Positions 41,386 to 57,665 of a stretch of DNA of 64,000 nt are shown one piece after another. The notes under the pieces are model-generated. The model ran no database searches and was not told the origin of the DNA. It saw nothing but the letters and a program-made list of their open reading frames with translations. Made by a program: the position numbers and the translations under genes. The stretch is from Chrysomallon squamiferum (Eukaryota; Mollusca; Gastropoda; Neomphalida; Peltospiridae). Numbering within the stretch: the first letter of the stretch is position 1; every line of letters starts with the position of its first letter. Where the stretch lies: NCBI GenBank assembly GCA_012295275.1, contig CM022669.1:19018591-19082590 (forward strand), given 5' to 3'.

Positions 41386-41994
41386 ATGACAATGGTTCTA
41401 AGCAAAAAGTCCAAGAGAAGTAGAAAAGAACTAGAAGATGTGGCAACTTGTTTCCCTTGGGAAGATGGCGACTATGTTCAGTTTTGTGAAATTAAAGACA
41501 CAGACTGGGAAACTCAGTGGCATTCTCATCATTTCGAAACAGTTAAAAGCGATGTGCAATTCAGAAGAACTGAAGACAGCTGCATGCACAGTTCGACCTC
41601 TTTTCTTAACGAACATGTAAACGATAGAACAGTAACCGATAAAAGACCAAAAACTACCAGACCTGAAATGAACTGTTGTTCGGAGGGTCTAAGCTCAGTT
41701 GTCGAGAATGTGTTAAACGAAAACTGCACCAAACGCAGTCTAGGGGAAATCAGACGATCTTCATCCCTGCTTTGCATGCAGGCTGAATATTTGAGATTTT
41801 CAGAAAAATCGCCTTTACCAGAAAGTCTTCAGTTGTTTAACAGTCACACTAAAAAACTACAGTCTTTGAAAAAGGTGGGGCTAAAATTAGTTAGCTGGTT
41901 GAAAAACAAACATTTGAAAAATCGCAGGTCACGAGTGATAGACATTTGTAGAGCGGGTGTTTCAGAAAGTTCCAGGAAATCTTGTATTTTCTAG
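41386..41994 (+). CDS. Intronless ORF of unknown function, 202 aa
   Basis: A single open frame, MTMVLSKKSKRSRKELEDV to the TAG at 41992. It is unusually long for this A+T-rich DNA, of normal amino-acid composition, and G+C-richer than its flanks. The protein is soluble, basic at both ends and has no membrane segment. It has a Lys/Arg-rich N-terminus (possible nuclear signal), an FPWEDGDYVQF stretch, an RRSSSL basic-serine motif around 124-129 and a Lys-rich segment near 152-177. I do not recognise the family. The next gene starts about 0.6 kb downstream on the same strand. It could also be the coding exon of a gene with upstream untranslated exons, or a retrocopy. Confidence 0.6.
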   Translation: MTMVLSKKSKRSRKELEDVATCFPWEDGDYVQFCEIKDTDWETQWHSHHFETVKSDVQFRRTEDSCMHSSTSFLNEHVNDRTVTDKRPKTTRPEMNCCSEGLSSVVENVLNENCTKRSLGEIRRSSSLLCMQAEYLRFSEKSPLPESLQLFNSHTKKLQSLKKVGLKLVSWLKNKHLKNRRSRVIDICRAGVSESSRKSCIF

Positions 41995-42125
41995 TGTAAA
42001 AAATATGTATGGATCTCGTCAACTATTTATTTCTCTGGATTAATTTGTTTTAAAATGGATTCCTTTAAAATCATAATTTTAAAACACTGTGAATGTTATT
42101 CATCAAGCCTTGCTTTTGTGTTATT

Positions 42126-42126
<1 letters not shown>

Positions 42127-42206
<80 letters not shown>
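42127..42206. repeat. (AT)n(GT)n microsatellite
   Basis: About 20 AT units followed by about 20 GT units, between the 202-aa ORF and the FKBP gene. Confidence 0.95.
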
Positions 42207-42210
<4 letters not shown>

Positions 42211-42569
42211 AAATATATAAAATGTATTATTATTATTATTGTAAATCTATGCATAATATAAACACATATATACATATAATGTAAACGAATCTCCCCTTAC
42301 CATGACTTAAATTGAATTTAAATAAATACTGCCATCATTTTTGTTTTGTTTTATTCGTTTATTTCATTTCGGCATTTACGCTAATTAATATGGAGGTCTA
42401 CTATGGTAAAATTTAGTGCTAGCACAATATATTTCACGAATGATAATTATACAGGTTTTATTAAGTAATTATAAAGCAGCTCTGTGATGTTTCTTTTTGT
42501 TGATCAGTTTAATTTCATTATTCAATCTGAACAGGAAGTGACGACACCGTATTGTTTCCGGTTTTACAA

Positions 42570-45500
42570 ATGGTGAAGCTGAAAGAAATTCGAAACATGT
42601 TTTGGGGTAATGACGACGTTCTTTAATTTTTGTTTTTTTCTGCACTGACTGTTTACTGTATAATTACTAAGCCTTATTGTGAAACTATCAATCGAATCTG
42701 CTTCCAAGAAATATTATTTTATTAAGCTACATATTTCTAAAAATCGACAAAGAAGCTACCACTGTACCAGCACCACGTGGCTTTATTATTTTTCTGCAGC
42801 TTTAAACCCTGAATCACCACGTGTTTTTAAAAATATATATTCGCATGCATTCATAGCAATCACATTAATGGCGAACACCATAAACATAAAGGAATTGTTT
42901 ATTGAGATGTTTTTAAATGTTAGAAAGCAGAATCTTAGATTGATTTAAAGTTTAACAGTCTAACTTTTCACACAATCGATGAATCGTGACTATGAAATAA
43001 TGAATTGAATATGAATTATGATATTGAGATTATTCATATTCATTAATTCATGATCATGATTAAATTAAACGCACCGATCTTTGTGGTTCAAATTTGTAAT
43101 AACCTAAATATTTTATTTAAAATTTCAAAATATTTAATAATAACTAATTTAAATATATACATATATATAATGATAAATGATAAGATATGAACCTTTTCAA
43201 ATTTCATAGAGTAAAATTTAAATTGAATGATTTTTAAAATAATTTATCCATTTTAACCTAATTAATAATTATTTTAAAAAATAAAATTAAAAAAAAATTA
43301 TTGTGGTATTTTATACGTTATTTATTTATTTGTTTAACAGGAGTCACACTCAATGGCGGTAAAAGGTACACCCAGACAATTGACCAGTCCTTTCATTTGT
43401 CCATGGCTGCTTTGGAAGCAGGACAAGGTTTGTAGAACCACATTTAGAAAAAAGAATGAAAAATGAAAGTTGCCCTAAATCCAGACTTTTAAGTTCATGT
43501 TTATCCATCTACTCTAGTCATATTTATGCTGTCTTAGAATTAAATATATCATAATCATGTTATCATTAATGTTTAGTTTATTTTTGTGTATGGGTAAAGT
43601 GTAAACAAGTGATGTGGATTTTTTTCCACCTAACTGCAAAAATTTGAACTGTTGCAAAGGTAGGCTGTATCCATGGCTGATGAAAATGATCACAATGATG
43701 TTTAAACAAGAGATTCTGCTAAAAGGCATGTGTACTAGAACTGCAGAAGTGGTAATGGGTTAATTCGAATCATACCAATCACTTAAGATCTTCGTGTAGA
43801 TAAAAATCCAATCATGCTAATCCAGTTTTGTGCAGTTCTCATCTTTACTGTCACAGCTATAAATACAGAAAATATGTACAAATGAAGAACAGTTAACATG
43901 TAAATTTGAAATTTGTTGAATTATTGGATAAGCAGCACAAATTTATAAGTTTACTGATAATTTGTTTATTAAATGATTATTATTATTATTCTTAATTTTT
44001 TCATTTTCAGAACTGCAAGCAGCTGATGACAAGCAGGTTTCTGTGATGATTCAGTATGAAAAAGCAGAATTTTTACTTTGTACTCTTATACACGGAAAGC
44101 TGTTTCAGCAGTCCCTGGATCTGAACTTCACAGAGGGAGAAGAAGTGACGTTTTATCTCAATGGAACAGGTAACTTTGAATAACAGACCATCTTAATTTT
44201 GTTTAGCTTTTAGTAAAACTGTAAATCTGTTGTTTGTTATCACAAGTTTTTATTTTAATAGTTTTTGTTAGTTATTGCTAGGTTTTATTTTAATAGTAAA
44301 ATTTTGTAAAATGATTATTGTCTGTTGGTTTTCCCAATCTTTGTTTTAATAATGAAACTTAATTTTGTAAAATGATTGATTGTCAGTTATTGCTATTTCT
44401 GATTTTATTAACAAAATAAATTTCTGAAATAAATACATATGACTCAGTGTATATATATATATATATATAATATGTAGGGAAGATGATATGACTAGTGTGA
44501 TATGCAGGAACAATTTAAACTTTTCTAAAATGTAACCCAGAACAATTCTTTTATCATAAATGCCAGTTTTAATGATTTTTGTTGTTGTAGGTGTGGTGCA
44601 CCTGACAGGGTTTTTGTTAGAAGAGGACCTGGAAAACATGGACAATAATTACTCAGACTCTGACACAGAATCGGAAGGTGAGTTTTTAACCTATCATTTA
44701 ACTGTGTTTGAATTCAGATCATTTTATTATACGTCTTAAATCACTTTATTTTCTGACTGAAACATTATTTAGCTGTGAATTTTAAGTCACTTTATTTTGT
44801 GTTACAAACAATTACTCATCTGTGAATTTAAATGATTTATTATATATTTCAAACTTTGTATTTAAGTATGTGTGGATTCAAATAATTTATTATAGCTTTA
44901 AGCTTTATTGTGTAAAGTATACATGTGTTAATTTAAATTATTTATTTATCGTATATTTTTTGTATGTGAAATCAATATCAAACTGAGGATTCATGCATGA
45001 AGTAATCTTGTCACTTTAACAATGTTCAAAAGGTGAGGAAATAAAATAAATACAGGATAAGTACAAAACAATGTTTGATGATATTTATAGATAAATGTTC
45101 TTTTGGCTTTACCATTATTTTTTTTGTTTACTTGTTTGCTTATTTAATGATATTACATTAGTAACAACAATTTATTATATATTTATTTGTTTTAATATAT
45201 ATTCAGAAATACCTGAATTGGTGGATTCTGCAGGCAAAGAAAAGTTAAAAAAAGGTATTCTTAAACTGTTTTTTCTTTTGCTGATAGAATTTATTTTTTT
45301 AAATTTTTTTTTAAAATTTTATTTTATTTTATTTTATTTTATTTTTTTTTTTTTATATTTTAAAATCAGTAGCTGATCTGCTTCTTTACTACAGTTTCAT
45401 TAAAATTCTTTCCTTTATTTTATCCACTATCTTTTAATTATAAATTTAAAATCGATAATAAATTTTTAGTTTTTGTTGTTTTTTCATTAAAATTTCTTCA

Positions 45501-48500
45501 TCTGTTTTAGCTGTAAAAAGAAAATCATCTACTAGTGACCCTGTTCAGAAGAAACTAAAACTCAATGATGAATCTGATGAATCTGGTGATACTGATGAAG
45601 ATGAAGAAATAAATGCTGCTATGAAAGAGGTTGATTAATTTTATATATATACACATACACACATTACAAATAATAACTAATTCACTCATTTCTGAATATA
45701 TTAATATAAAGAATTAGATAATTTATATTTAAAACTTGCTTAGCCTGTATCTGTTGTCACAAGTTATATTAAAACACAGACTATAATTTGGCTTCTGCAT
45801 TTTGTTACATGCTGTTACACATATATAAATGATTTGTATCATTTTGTTTACTATATATAAATGTTTTCATTTCTTTTCAGTATTTGGGAGAAGATACAGA
45901 TGAAGATAGTGGTGTGTATTAAAAAGATATATTTTTACTTTATGGATAAAAAAAAGAAAGTTTTATGCATATCTTCTCTGCCAAGTGAATTTGTCACTTA
46001 ATTTTTTTTTATAAATATGTTAATATTGTATTTAGTTGACACATTTTTGACTATTTTAAAACTATGTTTTGTTTGTATATTCTGTCACATCAATGAATTT
46101 TAAATCAGAATTGTATTGTGACTGAGTTCTAGATTTAACATAAATTAAAAAGCTCTTAAATGTGTTATTTCCTACCTACCTTTTCTTTTTTCTTTTTAAA
46201 AAAACATCGAAACCGTTAAGCAGTTGTAAGTATGTCAGAAGTGTAAAATGGTTTGTAAAATTGATATTAGTCAATTTGGTAAAGGTTGCGAAAGTTGTTT
46301 TATAAATAAACATTCTTTTTGGTATGAATGAAAGCATGCAAACCCATCCACTTAGTTTAAAATATATTTCTTGGTTGTTTTTATTTTTAATTTGTTTTGG
46401 TTTTGTTAAAACTGCTAGATGAAGATGATGAGGAGGAGGAGGAGGAGGATGAAGATATGGAAGAAAGTTCAGAAGAAGAAGATGAAGAAATGACTCCTGA
46501 AAAATCCAAAATGAAAAATAGTTTGAAATCTGACAGTAAATCACAGCGAACGCCTCTGTTGGAAAAGAAAATGGCGAAAATGGCTTCAGGGGACCAAAGT
46601 ATGAAGCAGACGCCATCAACCGACAAAAAATTGAAACAAACTCCATCAGCCAATAAAAATGTGAAACAGACACCATCAGCTGATAAAAATATGAAACAGA
46701 CACCATCAGCTCAGAAGAAATTGACGCAGACCCCATCAACACAGAAAAAGGGCAACAAAACCCAACAGGATGAAAATAAAAATGTAAGATCTTCTGCAAC
46801 AAAATCTATAACGGATATGTTATTGGAATGTTCTGCATACATTCTTTGGATTTCATAAATTCTGTTCACTATAGCCATTTTGGTCATTTTTCCATCCAGC
46901 CAGAATTCAGAGGCCATTTATTAATTATGTTTAATCCCATGAGAGAAAATATTTTTTCTCTATCATCATCTGCATGGTTCTTAATCATATGTATGACATT
47001 ACATAAATGTAAATTGAAACAGTGTTTAAAAAAAAAAAAAAAATTATTCCTTCTTGACTGGAGTTGAAAGACTTGCTTGCCCATTCCTGTTTAATATTAT
47101 TAGTGTTTTGTTGATCAATTGTTTATTTTTTTTAATTTTTTTTTTTTTAAGTTGAATGCATCTCAGAATGGTGAGCCCCAGTCAGGGGAAACAGAAAGTG
47201 CCAAGAAAAAGAAAAAAAAGAAGAAGAAGAAGAAGAATCCTGCAACTGAGGTAAAATTTAAAAATCAGCTTTTATATCAGAAATCACTGTGAAAAATGAT
47301 TGTTTACTATTGTTAACTTAGTATAGTAATGTAAAAAGTAAATCTAATACTTCAAGATAACATTAAAAAAATGATTTTACAAAATCTAACAAAGGTGGGT
47401 TTTTTCTGATTCCATTCATCAGTGATGTATTTTTATTTTTATTTTTATTTTTATTTTTTTTTTTTTATTGATGTGATATATTTTTTTATTTTTTCAAATT
47501 TTTTTTTTTATTTTTTTTGTAACAGGAAACTGAACAACAAACCCCAGATGAAAAACAAGCAGCCAAGAAAAGAGTTTTACAAGGAGGCACCTTAATGGAA
47601 GAATTGAAGATTGGTCATGGTCCTGAAGCTAAAGAAGGAAAAATGGTTTGTGTGCATCATAAACATTTTAAAATGATGTGCAAATATTAGTTAAAATAGA
47701 TTAAGATTTTCTTTGATTTGCACATTACACCCAGAATGTTGATCTCATGCTGTACAAAAAGCAAACATAAGCAAAAAAAGTTAAAAGCTAATGTTCATGC
47801 ATTTTGTCTGTCACATGAGGATAATTGCTGTGTCCATGAAATTTTCCAAAATTTACTCAATGTTTATCATGCATTTAGCTTTGTCATTGCATATGGTGTG
47901 TCCAGAAATTGGAATGTCTCTTCCCTGTTTCTATCTGTCACTTAGATTTTCTGTATTTCTGTGTAGTTAATAAATTACATCAGATTCTTTGGAAAAATAG
48001 TTTATTCTAAAATTCTGAATGATGAATTTTTTTGTTCAATGTGATTTATGAAGTTAAATAATGTTTTTTTTTTTTTGTCAAGGTTCATGTGTACTACGCA
48101 GGAAAGCTCTCTAGTAATGGAAAACAGTTTGATTCAAAGCTTGAAGGCCAGCCATTTAAATTCAGATTGGGAAAACGCGAAGTTATTCAAGGATGGGATG
48201 CTGGTGTTGTTGGTAATGATTTTTTAATAACTGCATAAGTTTACATTGATGTGTCTGGGAGAGTTTTCAATAATCAGATGCAAACAATAAAAAAAAAAAA
48301 ATTCTTGGAAATTTTTATTACATATTTAATTCATTCCATTATTAATGTATGATGTTCATGACTGAGATTGTATTCATTTTAATATTTAGAAAAATCTTAG
48401 TATTAAAATATGCTAATTTTTGAATATGCAAATTTAAATATGCAAATTTATATGTTGATATAATAATTAAATTGAATTAGTTGTAAAACAAAATTCTGTT

Positions 48501-49122
48501 ACGTTAAAATTTGTATAATTTTTCTAATAATTTAGACTTAGCTGGAGAACTGTTACAGTTTTCATTTATTTTATTTTTTAATTTATTTCAGGAATGAAAG
48601 TTGGTGGAAAAAGAAGACTGACTGTACCAGCAAATCAAGCGTAAGAATGATTTTTTGGAAGTCGCATTTAAATAATAATAATAGTTAGATATTTTATTAC
48701 TGTTATTATTATTATTTTTTTTTTTACTATACTAGTTAATGCAGAATATTCACAAATACTTTTCTGTTAGAACTGTTGTTAATATAACATTTAAAAAATA
48801 ACAAAAACTTAAGAATAAAAGATAAATGTGACTTAATAATGACACCTACATTTATAATGTTTGTTTTGTGGGGTTTTTCTTGGTCTTTTTCTCTGTGTGT
48901 TTTGTTGCTTTTTTTGTGGGAGTTGGATGGTGCATAAATTAAAAGAACGTTAATTTATTTTTGTTCATTTTCATTGTGTCTTAATTACACTAGAGTTTCT
49001 CTTACTTTTTTCATGTTTGCATATTTTTTAATTTTACTTTCAGATATGGCAAACAAAGACAAGGACCAATTCCACCCAACAGCACTCTGGTCTTTGAGAT
49101 AGAACTTAAAGCTGTCAGCTAA
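42570..49122 (+). CDS. Nuclear FKBP with nucleoplasmin-like N-terminal domain (469 aa)
   Basis: Thirteen exons join in phase: 42570-42606, 43341-43427, 44011-44169, 44591-44677, 45207-45254, 45511-45629, 45881-45911, 46419-46783, 47152-47250, 47526-47645, 48083-48212, 48592-48640 and 49044-49122. The start at 42570 gives [13 protein letters not shown]; the in-frame ATG at 42597 gives the family-typical MFWG start and may be the true one. Residues 10-105 form the nucleoplasmin-like domain. Acidic tracts follow (about 110-215), then five 10-residue KQTPS repeats (about 251-300) and a nine-Lys run. The FKBP domain (about 365-469) keeps Y388/Y389, F400-D401, V418-I419, W422 and the AYG and IPPNSTL motifs, so isomerase activity is likely. 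It matches the FKBP39/FKBP46 type, nucleolar histone-chaperone prolyl isomerases. Confidence 0.93.
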
Positions 49123-50569
49123 ATAAATGGGAGAAAAAGAAAATAATAATAAATAAAATTCAACAGATTCAGAAGGAATTTGTTTTGCACATCATTAATT
49201 CACTCTTTAATGACAACTGATATAATTGAAATTTTGTTTTAAAGTTTTAATTACTTTCAGTTCTGGTTTTGTAAGAAGTGTACAAGTATTAAAGGAGAAA
49301 GAAGTAGATGTAAGCATACATTTTTATGCTAAAGAGAAGGTTAACCATGTTTATACCTTACAGTTTTTGTGACAGAAGATCCTTAGTGTAATAAATGCAG
49401 CTTACAAGAAAAAAAAAGATTTTGTTTTGATTTTGAATGTTGATTTTAGTTTTATTGTCTATAGATCATGGTAGAAAATTATCTTTGAAATATTGGCATC
49501 ACAGAATTAATATTAGTATTCTTATCCCACTTCATCCCTTCTGTTATTGCTCTTGATTGTTTTTCTGTAATTATTTATGGCAATAACTGGTGAATCAGTT
49601 TGAAAATAAAATTGCAGTGGGTTTTTTCATGAACTAATGATGAGCAGTAAAAGTACAGTTGGGTATCCATTTGCAAGTATCTTTATAAACAGAATCTTTC
49701 TCTAATAAAAAGTTAAGAAAGAAAGAAAACTACAAATATCCATTAGTCAGCTACATCTGTTAACAAAAATCATTGATGGAGAGAAAGCAGATGCTCATGT
49801 ATATTATCCTCACTGAAAATTGCTTCTGAAAAGAACATTGCAGACTTCTTAACGAAAAACAAACTTGTGCAATAATTTACATAATTACAGTAAATCAGTT
49901 TGGAGTTATGTGTAATTATACTGAATAAATATGGAAACAAATCCAAAACATTCTGAAAAGGAAATATTGCTTATGCAAACAACAAAAAACATGCACAAAA
50001 TAAATATATACACACATGAATTAGATAATAATAATAATAATAATGATATAGATTACATAAATAAGCGGATTATACAAATGAAAACGTGAAATGAATAAAT
50101 CGAGTTAATAGCAACAGCAAGAATTTCCTACCCTAAAAACAAATTTCTAACAAATGAAAAACCAAATCACATTAAGGTATGACGTTTATCTATTGTTTAC
50201 GTCATTTCGCATTTCGGAGTTACTCGTTCAATTTCGTTGCCATAATTTCGTGTGTTTAACGACCTACCTTGAAAATAATAGAATGAAGCGATACAAGACA
50301 CAAGATTAAGTATATTTGTCGTTCAATACACACAATATTTTTACGTATCAGTAGATGAATATGATGGCACAGTTCAAAGTGTCACTTGGATTCTATATGA
50401 AATGAAAACAAGGCTAGTCAAAACTTTAAATAAATAAGTAAGTTACTATCCTAGATTAATTATTTTGTTATTAGCTATGATTATATTTTGGTCGATAGAA
50501 ATTTGTAAAACTGTTGTATATTCATTCATAAGTTGATAAGTCATAATTGTGTTATTCCTCATTCTTTTT

Positions 50570-50651
<82 letters not shown>

Positions 50652-51684
50652 GAATGTTTTATTTGCGGTTGATTCTATAAATGGTTTAACAACAGTTAAA
50701 TAACCAAATCAGTTTTAATGAAATACTGAATGCTACTGTATTTAGCTGTTTGGGTGTTTTGTTGTTGTTTTTTTCGTGTGTTTTTTCATCTTGGACGGAG
50801 TAAAAAAAATCGTTTGGGACTTAATTATCGACTGGTGGTCATGTCCATCTTTATTTTACAGCGTTTTGATGCGGATCAACCTGTAATATATTAGTTTATG
50901 TGAAATAGTCTACACGTGCAGTTGTTTTTGAATAGTATCCTAAACATGGGGAAACTAAATGTAACGATGTTGAGATATCTTACAAAAGAAGATTTCCGTG
51001 TTCTAACAGCGGTAAGGATGACATTTATATGTAGGCGTTATTGATAGAATACTGGGATCTGATCCCACTCATCGAAACTAATGTTACCTGAGACTAAGTA
51101 CTTCATTTGACGTCAGTGAAAGCATTATTTTTTTAAAAAGTTATTAATTATTAACAATGAATGACAATAATTATAATTCTTTATTAAAGTATTAAACTTG
51201 TTAAAAAGCATAGACAATATTCAGCTCTTCACGTGATCTACGGTGGACATATATCATTATATGCATTCACATGAACCAAATTTCAATGAGACATCACAAA
51301 AATATATATAATAACTAAATAAGTGTCATACACAGGACACAAAGACAGCCAGTTCAATCAAAACAGCTAGTTTCAACTGAACTTGTAGAATATATAATAT
51401 ATTTAGATTTGGACAGGTGTGTATTCTGATTAGTTCTTTCACTAGTTTTAATATGCAACTTTAAAAAAAAATATATATATATTATTAAAAATAAATTAAA
51501 AATATAATGGATGAAATTAGGTTTGTCAGATAGCAGCTAACTACCAGAATTGATATAGTGAAATATTACCATATAAAATCGTCATTTAGATTGCTTTTGC
51601 TGCTGTAAACATAATACAAAACATGTTCATGAAAGGGTTTTTTTCTGATGTTTTTTTAATTTTTATTATTATTATTTTTTTTAA

Positions 51685-51915
<231 letters not shown>

Positions 51916-52337
51916 TAACACAAATTCGTTCAGCATTATGATACATGTTGAGATCTTAAGACATTGTAACTGTGGTGTTTTAAATGTAAATTGTATACTT
52001 TCTGTTCTAATAAGTGTTAATACTTGTTCACAACAAAATAACAAAATAGTACAAATTCCACAAGATGATTTCATTATACTTCATTACTGGGTTATGCATA
52101 TATCTTTAGACATTACAAGTTTGAATAATTACTTGAAAATATTAAAAAATGTGTGTCTAGTATTTTTATGAGTTACCAGATTTATGAATAATTTTGTATA
52201 CATGTGTGTGTGTGTGTGTAAATCATACTACTGTTTTATATGGGTAGTACCTTTTATTTCTTCTTTTTTTAATTATATATCATTGTTGCAGTTGACAAAT
52301 GGTATTACTAGAGTTTTATAAATAAAATATATCTTAA

Positions 52338-52490
<153 letters not shown>

Positions 52491-53459
52491 TAAAAATAAC
52501 ATTTCCTGCTTCCAAGTTTGTACAAGTAAAAAATCTTTCACTATTGTTTAGAATTTAAGATAAAACTAAGTTTCAAAACATGGAATTTGCAATGGGTAAA
52601 AGTAAGAAGAAAAAGAAAATATGTTTTTAAATTAAAATATACAATATAGTAAACTCTAATTACCAAATTTATTTCATATTGAATTTAACCATTATTGATT
52701 CTTTTGATAATTTTGTCTGCACAAACATTTTTTATTACACTTCTCACATAAACTGTATTTATAAATATGTATTTATCTTATTCTTCTTAGCTGATATCTT
52801 AAATTTTATCCAAAATGTAGTGTTAAATATGTCAATATTTCTGTGTGAGATTTAGATAAGATTTTATATTTCTTGTATATTGAAATGCTGTGTTTGTATT
52901 TAATTTATTTCTCTTATATGCAGATGTGTATATAACTGGAGGTCCAGATGGACAACAGTATGCCATCAAACTTCACAGGTAAATGTTGTGGAAAGAAAAA
53001 CACCTGTTTTCTTTAACGAATATTTTTGTATTAATTAGACGTTTTCTGCATTTTTAAACCTTTAATTTTCAAATCACCAACATATTTTTTAAGATGATTT
53101 TGAGCTTTTTGAATGAAAAAAGTTAAATTACTACTAATTTATTGTATGTTAATAAATATTTTAATTCAGTTCATACTGACGTTTTTCAGTTTTTAATAAT
53201 ATGAATTTGATGTTTCTTTGTATACTTCTGAGTTGCTTGAAAGAATTTGTTAAAGAATAATAAAAAAAAAATTATTAAAAATTAAATGATTAATAGTTTA
53301 TTTAAGTCTCTAAATATTCTCATAATTATATGTCCCAGCTATGGGAAGGCTTATAAAACACGTTATTTATTGTTAATTAATTTGTGTCATCTGTTGTTTG
53401 GTCTTTTTCCAGTTTAATTATTATTTTAAATATGTATATTTGTTTCAATAGACAGGTAG

Positions 53460-53702
<243 letters not shown>

Positions 53703-54542
53703 TAAAATAAGTGTTTTTAGTTCATTACATGAAATTGTGAATACGGGTTTGAGGAACATCAATATAAAAATAAAAACATTATTTCACATAAAGTAGATAG
53801 AGAAAATGCAGTGGAATGACTTATAAACTAAGATGTAAATCTAAGATAAAATTTCTTTTAATTACCTTTGCTGTAAATTGTTTTGTAAATTTAAGAAAAA
53901 TGTTAATCTTACAATCTGTTAAAAAAAAGAAAAAACCCCACCTAATTGTTTCATAAAATACTTGAAAAATAACAAATCATATATATCATATTGCCATTGC
54001 TTATTTTAAAATAGTTTAACATAATGTTAAATATGAAATAAGTACAATTTAATTTCTTGAAATCACAGGCATTGTTTGATCGTGGATTTCCGGTTCCAAA
54101 ACCAGTAGACTTCAGTCGTCATGCTGTTGTTATGGAGCTGCTGAGTGCCCACCCAATGTAAGTAAAAATTCATTTCGATATTTTTATCATCCAGTATTTG
54201 GACCTTTATTTAATTGTTTATATGATTTTTCAGAAATATAATTTTATATTCTTTTATAGTAATTTTTTTATTCAGCAAACAAACAAAAACAACCCCCCAA
54301 AAAAATTTTTTTAATGAAGTTTAAAATCTTGAAGGATAATACATAAGTAAACAAAAATTAAATTAAAAATGTAAATAGAATAGACAAAAATAATGTTTAT
54401 CATTATGTGACAGTACTGGGAATGTGCATATAATCTCTGCTGTTTGATAAAATTAGCCAGTGGAGTTGAAATATAAAAAAATATAAATTAAGTTATATTA
54501 GAAAAGAATGGGCTGAATATATAAAACTTTTTCATGACATAA

Positions 54543-54914
<372 letters not shown>

Positions 54915-55181
54915 TAGTGTATTACATTCTACAGGGTTTTTAAAAAGAAAAAAAGTTATATCTAGGAACTATTCTCAGCTAAAAAATAAAGTATGATATA
55001 AAATTAATAAGTTTATGAGGGTAACATTTAATTTTATTTTACATTAGAGTAAGTAAATCATCAAAAAGCAATTGTATCCTCAGCCTGCCATGGATATTTG
55101 GCCATATCTCTATAAAATGTATTGTCATAAATTTATAAATATAAAACCATGTGACATATTAAAATTTAAAGTTTTATGTAA

Positions 55182-55409
<228 letters not shown>

Positions 55410-57630
55410 TGACCTTGTTAATTATTCAGAATTTTGTTTCAAATTTTATACGTATTCATTTTTTATGAAGACAAAAATAGCCTAAATGCATTTTATATAC
55501 TTTCATTTTATTGGGTTCATTTTGTATTTATCTACTATGTCAAGCTTTACTAGTAACAAAGTCTGATATTAAAATGATAAGTTGAAGATGAACACGTTGT
55601 TTACTGTCCTGCTTTATTATTGACAAAGACTGACAGAACAAACTCTTGAAACTAAGCAAAATAAATTTAAGTTGCCTGACTATAAGTTATAACTTACAAG
55701 AGACTGTAGAATTTGAAAAGGATTAGTCATAATCTTAGGATATAAACTTGGACTAATTTTTTCTTTCTTTCTTTGTAGTAATGTTATTAGGCTGTTTATT
55801 TTTCAATGATCACAATTACAAGATATTCAGCACATAAAACTAATTAATCTGAGTTTTTACATTTGTAATCACAAAGCTCAGCTTTCACTTTTATTTTATT
55901 TCTGTTGTTGCAATATTTCCAGTAATGACAAAAAGGCCTTCACTTCTATTAATAGTTGTAATGTAGACATTGATACAAAATGTAAGCCAGTTTTAATTTT
56001 TATTTTAGACGTGATGATAATATGGACGTGGAAGTGTCTGCAAGTGGTTTTACAAAAGAAATGGCTGATTCATTAGATGAGGTATACAGATCTCAAATAA
56101 TAAAAACGTGTTTATTTATTTAACTTTTTATAAAATCCATGAAATATTTTAATTATTATACTATTTTTAAATGATTCTTGGATGTGTTTTCTGTAATTGT
56201 TCTTATTTCTGGCTTTGATACCTTTTTCCTTCTTTTCAAAATGATTATGTAAGTCAAATTTATTTTCAGGGTGTACAAGAACTGAAAGCTAGTTCTGAAG
56301 ATGATGCTGAAGATAAAACAACAAGTGATGACAATGAGGACAATGATGATGTTGATGATGACACTGATGACATGCAGATACAGGGACAGAAAATCTAGAA
56401 AAATTGAAAGAGAAACCTGAAGCAGAAAGTTCTGGAGCAGGTGCTGACATTTTACAATGGAAAGAAAAAAATGATTTTGAAAACAGGCTGGCTGCTTCTG
56501 AACATGATTCCGATGAAGAATGCAAAAAGAATGATGAATCTGAAGAGAAATATTTTGAGTCTGATTTCAGAAATAAAGTTAATCAACAGGAAGATAAGAT
56601 GGACGAGTCCAAGGATGGAATTTCTGGTCCAGGGCATTCAAATGACAAAGATTCAGAATTTGATCAAGAGGAAGACTTTGAGGATCTTAGTTATGAAAAC
56701 AGAAAATATCAGCCGTTCAGAACCGAAGAGAGCATGGCTCACACAAACTTTCATCTAAGACATGAACATGTGTCTGATGTTGCGAGTGTTCAGAGCTCTA
56801 CCATGGACCCAGAGGAAGTGAAAAAGAAAGTAAAAAGTCAGCTGAGGAAACAGCAGGCAGTTCAGAAAGCAAGGAGAATACGCAAAAGTGGGGAGGCTTC
56901 AGTTACGACAAAGTTACGAAGAGAAAACCAGTTAGATATAAGAGACAGTTTGTCGTCCATTTGGTATTAAACATGTAAAAACACAAATATATTTATTATT
57001 CATTTTAATACATATGTCTGAAAGTGTATCATTATTCCCTGAGAAAGTTGTATTTGATATTTGAGTTCATGTATCTGTTTAAAAAACCCAAAACATAATG
57101 TAAAATAAATAGTAAAAACATATAGTGAATAGAGAAGTGATGCAGGTACGAATTATAATATAAAAATCACACGAGTGACCAGTATGATTGAAGATAAAAG
57201 ACAACTATATTTCAGTTGGTCATTAGTGAATAACTACTTTATTATTAAAGTTTTGTTAAAAAATTAACCAATTTTTCTACCATTTGTTCATATTTTTTCT
57301 TCTCTTTATTTAATTTAAAAAAAGAAAGAAAAACATTAGAGAAAAATCAATATACTGACCTAATTAACATCAGATCAGAAAACAAAACTGGACATGTCTT
57401 TTGTTGTATCAAAGAAAAAGAAACTGAATTTTTCTTTGAAAATTGCTCTATATTATACATCACTGTTGATTGTAAAGACTACTTTATTCAAGTTACAAAC
57501 ACTTAGATTCTGTTTAATGATCTGACCAAACCAAATCCAGATATTCACCTGATTTGAGATAATAATGCAGTGTAAATGTAAATATCTTGCTTATATTTGC
57601 TTATTCATAAATAATTTTGTTAGTAAATGA

Positions 57631-57665
<35 letters not shown>
